Assembly (NCBI GenBank): GCA_021397835.1
Contig: JAJFZO010000747.1
Coordinates: 8,638,501 to 8,702,500 of the forward strand
Direction of reading: 5' to 3'
Length of the DNA: 64,000 nucleotides
From: Moringa oleifera
Taxonomy: Eukaryota > Streptophyta > Magnoliopsida > Brassicales > Moringaceae
The notes beneath the pieces are model-generated. The model saw only the letters and a list, made by a program, of their open reading frames with translations. It was not told the origin of the DNA and did not search any database. This document shows positions 13,360-23,532 of this stretch, one piece after another. Numbering within the stretch: the first letter of the stretch is position 1; each line of letters begins with the position of its first letter. A program made the translations under genes and the position numbers.

Positions 13360-14110
13360 CTCCAAAACGGTGTCATTTTGAGGGAGTATGTTGTTTCTCC
13401 CTGTATTCATCTTAATTTAATCAATAGTTTATATTAATTATAACTTAATCTGTATTAATTATTATGCCATGTTACAATTAAAAATAATAATTACAATTTA
13501 GAATGATAAATTTTTCCATGTATTAAATACAATTGAAGCTAACTATTATCATTTAGATTAATAATTCATTAATTTAAATCAAAATTAAGTCTCATTCTTC
13601 ACTAAATAATTAACATAAATAGAAAGAAACAATTGATGGCTAATCATATTAATATATACCAATATTTCAATATATAAAATATTTATCACTTTAAATTATT
13701 TTATTAATTATAACTCATGTCTCATCATTATAAGTTATATACAACAAAATTAATATATTATTCATTTTACAATGTGTTATAGTGAATACAATGATTTAAA
13801 TATTTAATATATTATAAAAATATCATGATAGTCAAATATATGGTTGTTTGAATTGCATATAATTATATTGTATATAATTACAATTAATATATTACATGTT
13901 TTACAGTGTGTTATAGCGAATATAATCAATTAAATATTAAATATATTATGAAAATATCTTGATAGTTAAATACATGGTTGTTTGAATTACATATAATTAT
14001 ATTGTGTATATATATATCATTATATTATATGATATATATTACTATATATTATAACCATCAAATATTGAAATCATTTTATATAATTATTGTGTATTAGATA
14101 CATAAAATGT
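13360..14110. other. AT-rich sequence with short internal repeats
   Basis: No gene is seen. Two related segments occur at about 13,790-13,870 and 13,915-13,995: each has ATTTAAATATT(T/A)AATATATTA, then a TATGATAGTCAAATA-like phrase, then ATGGTTGTTTGAATT. This is an imperfect 120-bp direct repeat. Confidence 0.55.
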
Positions 14111-14117
14111 AAGAGAG

Positions 14118-14178
14118 GAGAAAAGAACCCAAATCCTCATGTTTTGAGTATGATGCCTTAACCACTCAAGCAAAAACT
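14118..14178 (-). other. tRNA-like module (pol III A/B-box remnant)
   Basis: The minus strand reads TTGCTTGAGTGGTTAAGG, a good match to a tRNA D-arm/A-box. About 40 bases later comes GGGTTCTTTTC, a damaged B-box. The spacing fits a tRNA-derived sequence, but no acceptor stem can be folded, so it is not a working tRNA gene. It lies just inside the right subterminal repeats of the CACTA element. Confidence 0.5.
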
Positions 14179-14329
14179 TTCTGCAATGTTAGTTTTGAAT
14201 GAAAATTTACTTATTGATGTTAGTTACAAATGTAAAAGTAATATCAAATTCATTTTCATTTAATTCATTAGTTAAATTTTATTAAATAAATTATTCATTA
14301 AAATATTAACCTAAACATGAAAACTATTT

Positions 14330-15040
14330 TCTTCAAAATTGCCATAAAAAAACTATGCAAAAATTAAAAAACATTGCCACAAAAAATAAGCGTGACAATT
14401 AATTGTAAGTTCAAAAAATTAATTCAAAATATTAAATTTAAAATTGTCTTAAGAAATTGCCATGCAAAGTTTTCATGGCAAAACAAATTAAATATTGTCA
14501 TGGTAAATTTCGTGGCAATATTATTATTATTAAGAAAATAATTTAAAAATAAAACAAAAATTTTAAATATTAAAATATTAACTAAAATATTAAAAATGCT
14601 TTCTTCAAAATTATTACGAAAATAATCGTGGAAATTTTTTTTAAAAAATTGCCATGTAAAAAGTATTGTCACAATTGGTTATACATTTAAAATACTAATT
14701 CAAAATGTTGAATTTAAAATTATATTAAAACATCGAAATCTAAAATTTTTGTGGTAAATGATACAAATTATTGTTACGGTATTTTCATGGTAATATTATT
14801 TTTAAAAAAATTATTTACAAATTATTTAAAAAATTAAATCAAATATTTTATTCAATGATTGCCATGGAATCAAAATCATGGTAATAGTAAAAAATAATTG
14901 CTACAAAAATTTACCGTGTTAAATGGTGTGGCAAATTTTGTTTTAAATAATTAAAAAAATTGAATATTTAGTTACCTAACCAATTGTCACCGAGAAAGTC
15001 TATGACAAATATGTGCAAACTATTGCCACGGTATTATAGA
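14330..15040. repeat. Right subterminal repeats of the large CACTA element
   Basis: Many copies of ATTGCCA(C/T)GG and CATGGCAA-type motifs occur (for example near 14,368, 14,457, 14,861 and 15,022), often as inverted pairs around short loops. They match the array at 1,060-1,440 and support one element spanning both. Confidence 0.75.
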
Positions 15041-15064
15041 GCGAAACTTTTCACTATAAGTCAA

Positions 15065-15885
15065 TCTTCTTGATGAACTGTCCATGTTACAGTAAGAACA
15101 AGCAAAATAACCATAGATCAAGCTACCAGATAAGTTTCCATATGCCAAAAGGTCATTTATGATCTACATAACTACTACGTGCATTTGAAATATCTCTTCA
15201 TTTGAAACATCATAGCTCTCAACACCCACTTCTCACAATTCAATTAAATATTTTATAAGGGGTTGCAAATACATGTTAATATCATTTTTTGATTCTTTTG
15301 GTTCAGGAATACAAGATCATTTCGCATAACAATGATGGTAAATTATATGGCACCAAAATGAATAGTCAAGTACTATAATCACTTTGTATCAATCCAATTG
15401 GATTAAAACCATCATTAGGAAGGCTTATTTTGACATTACAAGGCTTTGCACTAAAATCCAAATATTGAATATCCAACCTTGTCCATGCTTTAGAATTAGC
15501 TGGATGCCTTGAAATGTTGTTTATTGCATGACTTTTCTCATGTCATCTCATCAAAGCTGAAGTTTTAGAATATGCATATAATGTTTGAAGCCTTGGTTTT
15601 AAAGAAAAATGCCTTAACACTTTTATAGGAACCTTTTTCCTTTTTCTCTCTCTCTCTTGGTTTTCCATCGAGAAGCTCCACAAACTCTACAAGCATTGTC
15701 ACCACTATATTCTTTTTGAAATAGCAAACAAATATTAGGAAAAATATGCATGAATTTTTTCATACTTAAGACCTAATCCTTAACAATCTTCTTTGTTTCA
15801 TTACAAGTTTTCTTTTTTCATTAATGGATTTATTCATGAAAGAAAAATCCAAAAAACTATTAATACCATCCAAATATTCTTTACT
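15065..15885 (-). pseudogene. TNP2 transposase relic (central part only)
   Basis: Minus-strand frames give a run of TNP2 motifs. At 15,640-15,720 there is CRVCGASRWKTK and KVPIKVLRHFSLKPRLQTLY; near 15,480-15,560 SRHPANSKAWTRLD; near 15,400 NDGFNPIG; and at 15,120-15,240 PLIKYLIELWEVGVESYD, then MWIINDLLAYGNLSG. This is a second TNP2 copy, because the large element to the left has its own. It is cut on the left by that element's end and on the right by the Harbinger-like element at 15,888. Frameshifts and stops are present. No N-terminus or C-terminus remains nearby. Confidence 0.85.
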
Positions 15886-16563
15886 TACAGCATGTTTGGT
15901 TCACAGAAAAGAATACAGAGGGAATAGAATCAATATTCCGTGGAATAGAAAATAGAAGGAATAGAACAGAATAATTATTACTACGTTTGGTACAATGGAA
16001 TAGAATAAAGGAAGAATTAATTTTCAAGTGTTTGGTTCATTAAAGAATGAGAAAGGAAAACACTTGGAATAAGTGTAAAATACTAATATACCCTTTAATT
16101 AAATTAATATTAATTAATACTAATACCATAAAAGCAACATTATCACTAACACAAGTATATCTCTAGACAGAGATTTTCAAGTGAACTTATTAGGATGAAT
16201 GAGTAACAACCTTTATGAAATTAACAATTGACTTTTAAATTATAAAATGAAAGAACATAAAGATCAATTATAGCTAATTAGTAATATATATGTTACTGTA
16301 ATTTGCATAAATTGGCTTTTGTATCACCAGAGGAAAGATCAATTATAGCTCCTTAGATATCCAAAACCTTCATCCCTTATTCTGCTAGATAATCATTTGA
16401 TATAGAAAGAAATTAGGGGCAATAATATGGATTTAATTCAAAAATCCTATGCCAGCAGCACAATAACGAGCAACTCCAAATATTGCAGATCTTTTCTTGC
16501 TTATAAGGTATCCTGTTAGTTACAGACTTTACTACAAGGTGTCTAGGTTCCTTGCCAAAATAA

Positions 16564-17283
16564 TTACTCCAAATCATACATGTAAATCCTCTTCAGTATA
16601 TCTCCAGCATGATCTCTAGTAGCTACATGGTGATTATATCTCGGGAAAAACTTCACTTCTTCAACAACCTTACTAGCTCTTTCTGTCAAGGCATAAGCCT
16701 GCTGTTATTCAGGACCTTGCAGAAGTTGTTGAATGATATCAGAGTGAATAGTTTCATATGCAATTCCATGCCAAGAAACAGCGAGATTGGTCAGTTTCCT
16801 TGCTCGTGTATGCAAGAGTCCAACACTTTCAGTCTGTACCACATCAAAAGGTTTCCCAGTTGAGTTTTGGGCCTCAAATTGCTTCCAAACTACAGCTTGG
16901 TCTAGATAACCAGCAGCCGTTGGCTGTGAGAGGTGAAAATACAAGTTGCTTATTGGGTATCTGAGGAATGAGGAGTTGGAAGAAGTGGCTGTGAAAATAT
17001 GAAGCTCATGACCTCTTCTGGAAAGGGCAAGGTGCAGGGTCAAGGCATGCCATTCCAGCCCTCCTGCATGAGATTTATGAGGCCATTTCTTTACAAAAAC
17101 AGCAATCTTGAGGATTTTTGCAGGTGGGTTTGAAGAAAATGAAAGCCGGTTCCAAGCAGACGGTAAGAGAAGAAGGTTAATGCTATGATTCTGGTCAGGC
17201 ACCAAGAACTCACTCTGAGAATAGCATGGACCAGAACATTGGCACCAGTAGAGAAATGAAAAAGAAATCGAAGAAAAAATCAC
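16564..17283 (-). pseudogene. Captured fragment of a GT4-type glycosyltransferase gene
   Basis: The open part (17,283 to 16,705) encodes 192 residues with a hydrophobic N-terminal segment (ISFSFLYWCQC, a likely membrane anchor). The start of a GT-B glycosyltransferase fold follows: KIAVFVKKWPHKSHAGGLE with the glycine-rich GGLEWHALTLHLA loop, then RGHELHIFT and FDVVQTESVG. This resembles the plant 'UDP-glycosyltransferase superfamily/glycosyl transferase family 1' proteins. A single TAA (16,705-16,707), where a GAA Glu codon would be expected, breaks the frame. After it the same frame continues QQAYALTERASKVVEEVKFF and DHAGDILKRIYM to a stop at 16,564. A GTATGA donor-like site near 16,579 may mark the old exon end. 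The catalytic C-terminal half is missing, so no enzyme can result. Confidence 0.85.
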
Positions 17284-17311
17284 AGTGATGCAGCAGAAAT
17301 CACAGTGATGC
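17277..17311 (+). repeat. 15-bp direct repeat at the junction of the two captured genes
   Basis: AAATCACAGTGATGC occurs at 17,277-17,291 and again at 17,297-17,311, exactly between the start of the glycosyltransferase fragment and the WSD fragment. Confidence 0.9.
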
Positions 17312-17320
17312 TACTGCTAC

Positions 17321-17722
17321 ATGGTTGTGTTTATGAAGTTTCTTCTTCTTGTACTTTTGAAACAAAAGGTGATTGATCATAAGAACAGGAGGAAACCCAG
17401 ATGGATTAGAACGAAGATAACTGTGGAAGACCATGTTATTGTTCCAGATTTAGACCCAGAAATGGAATCTGTTGATGAGTTTGTGGATGATTACATATCC
17501 AACCTTACAACAATTCCGTTGGACCTCTCCAAGCCATTATGGGAACTCCACTTACTTAACGTGAGAACATCAGATGTAGATGTTCAGTGGCTTATCTGTC
17601 GAAGTTGTTTATCCACAGGTGAGGCTGACAAAAAATTACGAATGCAAATATACAATTCAGATTCAACAGAGTTAGTATTATGTGCTGCGTTCACTAATGA
17701 ATATAAAAATTATAACTTGTAG
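17321..17722 (+). pseudogene. Captured fragment of a WSD1-like wax ester synthase/DGAT gene
   Basis: The 133-residue open frame contains, at residues 25-85, a segment clearly of the plant WSD family: KPRWIRTKITVEDHVIVPDL, then FVDDYISNLTTIPLDLSKP and WELHLLNVRTSD. In full proteins this lies just before the catalytic HHxxxDG motif, which is absent here because the sequence diverges after residue 85. The remainder (DVQWLICRSCLSTGEADKK and onward) is not recognisable and may be out of frame or from another source. Family members join fatty alcohols or diacylglycerol to acyl-CoA in the ER; this piece alone cannot. It starts 38 bases from the start of the divergent glycosyltransferase fragment. 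Confidence 0.8.
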
Positions 17723-18049
17723 TGGAGAGAAAGGAGAGAAAGATGAGAAGAGAAGGAGGGATTGGCAAAGGGGAAAGGGAAAGTCATAATTGAAGATATA
17801 TATACCATTGTAATTTGATAACTTTTTTAAGGGTACTATAGGAATATAAAAATTATAACTATTCCTTGTTCCACGGAATACCTATTTCGAGGGTTCACTT
17901 CGGAATAGCTATTCCGGGTTTTCAAGGAATTGCAATTCCTCAAAGAATTGTAATTCTTTGACAAAAATAAACCAAACATTGGAAAAGCAATTCTATACGG
18001 AATAAAGTAAGAAAAGAATAGGTATTCCTGCCAACCAAACATGCCATTA

Positions 18050-19880
18050 ATCTACTAGAATCCATCTATCTCTTATATAGTTGATTATCTATAAAGAATC
18101 TACTAGAAAACAAACAAAAATTAAGTCACCTATATTAAGATATGTAGTTAGTATAAATTAAACTACCATAGCATCAAAGCACTTCAAACCAACACAACAA
18201 CATCATAATATGAGGGAAAGTCAAACACAACATCAGAGCATTTTAAACCAACAACACACAACATTGCAACACTTAAACCGTCAACAAAACATGACAACCC
18301 TTCAAACCAACAATTAAGAACTACATCAGCATAATAGAGAACATGTCCAAACATGATGACATCATGACCATAACTCTAAATGAATATGACAACAAAATAG
18401 CAACAATGTGAGAATATTAAAAATTGCCAGCTTATAAGTTCTTAGCATTCATAATTAGTATACGAATAGCTAGATAGACTTTCAAATATCCTAATTTGAT
18501 TCTTCTATTAGTCATAAACGACAAGATACTAGCTTACTAATGAATTTCTTTATCCCATAATATTGAACAATACATTAACATGTCTTCATATGTTAAAAGA
18601 CACTTAAAAAACCCAAGGTTGAAAAAGAACAACTCCAATCGCAGTTCGTTCAATAATTTTTTTTCTAGTAGGGGTTATAGTGCTTACTTTGTTGAAGTTG
18701 AGATACTGATATCAAGAACTAAGATTAACTTTGATGATATTGTAGATTCAATGCGTGAACATGGATTTAGTTTTTAATTGAGCACTTCATATTCAATATT
18801 GATAAAATAATTTCCAATGGTTTTGTGTAGATGAATTAATCAAAATTCTTTTCTGCTAGAAGCAATTATATGTATTCAATTATGTTTGATTATGCTCACT
18901 TGTAGTAATTTGAGTTGATATTAAACACTATCTTCATTAATCTAAACCAGATTGGTGTTTGCTTGTGAGAATATATATTATTTTCATCTTATTTTTTACT
19001 TAATGAAAATCAAGACATGAATGGAGAATTTTATCTTGGAGTAATCTCTTTTTATATTTTTACTTGTTCAGATTAGTAAATTAAAATTTTTCACTCCCTC
19101 TATCTATCTAGATGGATAACAAATATTAAAGTAAAGGTCATAAAAAATTATAAAAATATAGCCAATGATAACTTAAACATTGGTGTTTAAAGGATATAAA
19201 TATGATTTTTTTCTAATTTAATGTCCATTAAATTAGATGTTTTGAATCGGATCCATCCATTAGGTTTGGATGAAAAAATTTGACATTTCCAAATTAGACT
19301 GAGTAAAAGCTTTTGTAAAATTTGATCTATTTGACACCTATAATTAAAATATCTCAAATTGATTAGAAGCTCCCTTTAATTTGAATCTATTTCCATCCAT
19401 AACTAAGAGAACGAGAAATTCATTGACACTGTAATTAGGGAAACTTATAGGTAAACATCTTGTATTTAAGCACAAGATTCAAATTTTTGGATGCATTGAG
19501 AACACTGATTCATCAGTTTCTATCTTCATGAAAACGTCTGGATTAATTTGACAATACTATTTATATTAAGAAATTAATGATATGAATGTATTAGATATCC
19601 ATTAATAAATTAATTAATGACTAAAGATGGGCCTTTTCTGTGTAGGCCTCTCTACCTCAATTATTTCTTTGAAAAAAAAAAGATCAATTAGGTATTGCAG
19701 AAGAGATTAGTTGTCACTCTTTGTCTTATCTTTACTAAACCACACAAAAAAGCACCAACGCACTGCCATTAACATATAACCACCCACCTCTCTGTTAACT
19801 CCTTCTTTGTTGCTCTCTTCTTTCTCTTTCTTCTTAAACTCCCAATTCTTCACTACTTTCTTTTCATCAGAGGAGGACAT
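18050..19880. other. Intergenic sequence, no recognised gene
   Basis: This is AT-rich and mostly featureless. Around 18,180-18,330 a loose CAAACCAACAACA-like phrase recurs several times. A 65-residue open frame at 18,580-18,777 resembles no family I know and is probably chance. Confidence 0.5.
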
Positions 19881-20943
19881 GTGTGCCACACTATAGCTGC
19901 TCCTCCAATTGATGACTCCCCTCACAAGGTTGATGAATGCAGAGGAGTCCTTCATGTTTACAGTGCCGGTTCCATCTGGCGATCCTCCAAACCAAACTTT
20001 GATGTGCCTGTAATCGATGATGGATCTGTTGTATGGGAAGATGTCCTTTTTGATCTCGCGCATAATTTTCATCTCCGCCTTTACAAGCTTGCTTTGATAT
20101 CCTCTTTAACCAAGCTCCCAGTCTTCTACTACATTCATGGCGGGGGCTTTTGCATTGGTTCTCGCACTTGGCCTAACTTCCAAAACTATTGCCTTAAGCT
20201 TACCTATGATCTTTAGGCTATCATCATCTCACCTGACTACAGGTTGGCTCCGGAGAACCACCTCCTGACTGCCATAGACATTGGTTTCATGGCAGTGAAA
20301 TGGCTCCAAGCTTAAGTAGTTGCTCACCAACCTAATAACCTGATTAACTGATATTGTTGACTTTGGCAAGGTGGTCATATCTGATGACTCAGCCGGTGGC
20401 AATATTGCTCATAATTTCACCGTTCGGCTTTAGGTTGGTTCCCCGAAGTTGGACCTTGTTCGCGTGCGGGGTAAAGTGCTTTTTGCACCTTTTTTCAGCG
20501 GATGAGCGAGGAATAGGTCTGAGGCAGAGGGGCTGAAAGAAGCTTTCCTGAATTTGGAGCTCATTGACAAGAAAGAACACTAAACTGTGTTTAATCACTT
20601 TTATGTATCTGATTAGTAAATGACAATGTGGGTATGTAGGTTCTGGAGATTAAATATACAAGTGGGAGATACAATTGATCATCCACTAGTGAACCCATTT
20701 GGGCCATTCAATTCCAATCTCGAAGATAATGAATTTGATCCCATCTTGGTAATAGTTGGGGGCAACGATTTGTTAAAAGACTGAGTAGAGGATTATGCGA
20801 AGAGGTTGAAGAAGTTGGGAAAGATGATCAAGTACGTTGAGTTTTAAGGCAAGCAACATGGCTTCTTCACCATCGACCCCAACTCACAGCCAGCCTATCA
20901 GCTTATGATTACCATCAAAAGCTTCATTAGCCAATGCTTTTAG
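19881..20943 (+). pseudogene. CXE-type carboxylesterase (alpha/beta hydrolase_3) pseudogene
   Basis: The first 111 codons (19,881-20,216) read the N-terminal part: CRGVLHVYSAGSI, DDGSVVWEDVLFD and LPVFYYIHGGGFCIGSRTWP, which contains the HGGG oxyanion hole. Other frames continue with SPDYRLAPEN, a frameshift near 20,360, ISDDSAGGNIAHNF (catalytic Ser in a GxSxG-like motif, usually GDSAGG), EGLKEAFLNLELID and then, after a probable intron ending in TATGTAG at about 20,638, DTIDHPLVNPFGPF. DPILVIVGGNDLLKD (catalytic Asp) and GKQHGFFTID (catalytic His) follow. All three triad residues are still legible, but five or more stops (TAG, TAA or TGA at places where Gln, Arg or Glu is usual) and one shift kill it. 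Intact relatives (CXE15/CXE20 and GID1 kin) hydrolyse small esters. Confidence 0.9.
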
Positions 20944-22182
20944 TTACTAATTTCAGCGTCTTATTTGCAGGCTCGCAAATGAATAACCTCATTTAAAGCC
21001 ATTATCCTTTTCCTTTTTGGCACTTGTCTTATTTGTTTTATCATCTTTACTATTATATAATTGAAATTAGAAAAGAGCTAGATTCGACAACATCAAAATA
21101 ATTTGACACCATCTATGTGAACTTCGCGATGAGAAAAAAAAGCCAAGTAGTGTCAATAAAAGGGCAAAACACAAGCACCTTCCATGGTAGCTTTTCCAAT
21201 TCAAATTCGATCATCTATAAATTCAAAGACAACCAGCAATGAACATGAGAGCAATAACTTTGCTATTGATCAAGATCATTAGTAAACTCTGGCATTGTCG
21301 TTCTCACACCTCGCTCAATTGTGTCTGCTACTCTGCTGCAGCTAACATCTATACTATTTCCATTCTAGACTATGATTCAAAATGTGATCCTTAATGCAAG
21401 GCCCATGGTACCAACACCAAGCTCCATACTTCGGCCATACAAACTCATTCAGTCGTTGTATTAGTGTAAGGAATGGATCAGCTAAAATAATTCTCCTATG
21501 TGTCATGAACCTATTGAGCCAGATTTTCAGGAACAAATTGAAGAGATAAAGTCATGACAGTTGCTTACACATCCAAAAAAAGGTCCAGCGTGGATTAACC
21601 AAGACTTGTCTCTTAGAAGGGAGGAGGAAGTTAGAAGGTGGAATTATTGTTGCCTCCCCATGTGATAAATAAAGAGGATGACAGACTTAAGGAAACAAGT
21701 TGAATTCCTCAGCTAAAACAAGTTAGGCCAAGCTAGCCAGTAACTTTATCACTGGGACATCTCTTCGACAATCTAGTTAAATGGTAGAGTGTCCTATAGT
21801 ATGAGCTCCATCTACTTATAATGGGATATTCTTATATTTTGATCTGGCTTGAATGTATTTCAACCAATAACGTCAAGCTACCATTTATTTTATGAGATTC
21901 TCCACTTCAAGTCAAGTTAACAAATTACATAAGAACCAAGACGTAGGTTAATAGTGTTTTCACAATTATCAAAAAATATATACAAATGAAAATAGAGATG
22001 AGTGGTGCAGGTGAGGTAAATCAAGAGATGAAGCAAAGGTTTGAAAAAGTGTGCAGATGAAGACTCTACAGGACGTGGAATTGTAAGAGGGGAAAAAGAC
22101 AAAGATCAACATTGAGTTGATGGAACTCGAGAAGAGCAAGCTCAAAAACTTTTTGAAGGAGAACATTAATGTACTGCATTTA
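20944..22182. other. Intergenic sequence, no recognised gene
   Basis: I find no domain. A plus-strand run near 22,080-22,170 (INIELMELEKSKLKNFLKEN) is coiled-coil-like but too short to name. Confidence 0.45.
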
Positions 22183-22200
22183 CACTACAACAAAACAATT
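22183..22200 (+). mobile_element. Possible isolated CACTA terminus
   Basis: CACTACAACAAAACAATTTT begins here, the canonical terminal sequence of many plant CACTA elements. The AATTGCAATTATGATAATTATC-type sequence just inside resembles the subterminal parts near 26.4 and 32.1 kb. I could not find the partner end, so this is only a candidate. Confidence 0.35.
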
Positions 22201-23147
22201 TTTTAAAGGTAAATATTTAATTGCAATTATGATAATTATCTTTATATATATTACAAGAATTTTATTGTCATATTTTTAATAAATTTTGTTCAGTAAATAC
22301 TATTTATAAATATATAATGATAATTTTGTAAATTAATCACTAAACCATATATTTTTAATGACTATTATTTGCCATTACATTTAAAATAAGATCACAATTT
22401 TCATCTTTTAAAATTATAAATTACAAATTTAAAATTTTCATATTAAATTAAATACATCTTAATTTAAATATAATAAAATAATATTTGTTAAAAAAAATAT
22501 ATTGAAAACTTTGTATGTTGATTTCAACAAAACTTCACTTTTATTAAATTTTCATATATATATATATAATACAATATTTTTATTTTTATTTTTAAGTAAT
22601 AAAAATATTATGATTTTAATGTTTTTTAAATTTAAAATTTTGATAATTAAAATTTTAAGTTAAATTCAAAATTATTATTATATAAAATAATAAAATTAAT
22701 CCAACAACATAATTAAATTTGAAATTTAAAATTATTCTTAAAAAACAATAACAATAAAAAGAGAAAAATATTGTTGATTTTCCCAACAAAGGTAGCTTTA
22801 ACGTATATGTTAAATAACAAATAATTAAAATAAAATTTAAAAAATGAAAGACAGAATAAAACTATTTCCATTAAGTGAGCTTAGGGCACTCTTCCAATAA
22901 AAAGACTCATAGATTTTGAAAATTTCTTGCTTTGAATTGCAATTTCATCATTCATGTTTGACAATTGCCATACATTCATGACAAATGATTCCAACTAGCT
23001 TTTGTTTTATATGAGATGTCTTTTTAAGAAGAACAACACACCACTTACAAATACATTTTCCTTTCTTTCTTTTTTTAATTTGTCACTCTCTAGAGTAGCG
23101 TAATCTGCTTAATTTTGTTACAAAGATTTGGAATTAGAGCTTGAGGC
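22201..23147. other. Very AT-rich sequence, no recognised gene
   Basis: Low-complexity A/T sequence with no coding sense on either strand. Confidence 0.5.
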
Positions 23148-23532
23148 ATGGCTAATGCATTGACGAAAGAACAAGTCTCCAAGTCTACAATATCATTTCG
23201 CATGGTTAATTAGGATGGAAGAGTTCGCTACACTGATCTAGTCTCTAGATGGAAATCCTAGTAAGGAAAAATTTCAAGACATGATTATTACTAAGATTGG
23301 TGTTGATTCTAATGGCACCATTAGCTTTGAAGAGTTGTTGAACATTATGGAAAGAAAAATGAAGAAAACTCTTTGCTGCTGATAGTTTTTGTTTATTGTA
23401 AATGAAGACCAAATGTTCATTAAAATGCTTGTTTCATGCAAAAAAATGTTATAAAGAAGTTGAAAGAAGCCTTCAAAGTATTCGACAGGGATTAGGACGA
23501 ATTCATGTTAGCAAATAAGGTGAACATCATTG
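23148..23532 (+). pseudogene. Calmodulin-like protein pseudogene
   Basis: It begins MANALTKEQVS, the usual start of plant calmodulin-like proteins (MADxLTxEQIxEFKEAF). Other frames give SLDGNPSKEKFQDMI, then GVDSNGTISFEELLNIMERK (the second EF-hand: D-x-N-G-T-I-x-F-E-E), and near 23,462 LKEAFKVFDRD followed by a stop (start of the third EF-hand). The first hand is damaged and the fourth missing. Several frameshifts are present. Intact relatives bind calcium and relay the signal to targets; this copy cannot encode a four-hand protein. The absence of visible introns fits this mostly intron-poor family. Confidence 0.85.

Larger units (their letters stand above)
740..15060 (-). mobile_element. 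Large degenerate CACTA (En/Spm) element
   Basis: The left end reads CATTACAAGAAATTTAG, a one-base variant of the usual CACTACAAGAAA terminus. The right end (about 15,042-15,060), read on the minus strand, is a poorer match (CTTATAGTGAAAAGTTT). Both ends carry many copies of a TTGCCACGG/CCATGGCAA-type motif, the subterminal repeats expected of CACTA elements. Three-base flanks are TCT on the left and TCA on the right, so the target duplication is only a two-of-three match. Inside, all transposase-related reading frames lie on the minus strand: TNP2 at 4.5-7.9 kb and a PF03004-like second gene at 1.85-4.4 kb. Both are full of stops and shifts, so the element cannot be autonomous. The exact right boundary is uncertain; the identity as CACTA is firm. 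Confidence 0.7.
15888..18046. mobile_element. Harbinger-like element carrying two gene fragments (Pack-type)
   Basis: The ends are inverted: CAGCATGTTTGGTT on the left and, on the minus strand from the right, TGGCATGTTTGGTT. TTA flanks both sides (15,885-15,887 and 18,047-18,049), the three-base target duplication typical of PIF/Harbinger. Near both ends there are many GGAATA/TATTCC motifs. The 2,159-bp interior has no transposase. Instead it holds a minus-strand exon of a glycosyltransferase-like gene and a plus-strand piece of a WSD acyltransferase gene, pointing away from each other. The superfamily is inferred from the TTA duplication and TIR; a hAT-like origin would need an 8-base duplication, which I do not see. 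Confidence 0.8.
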
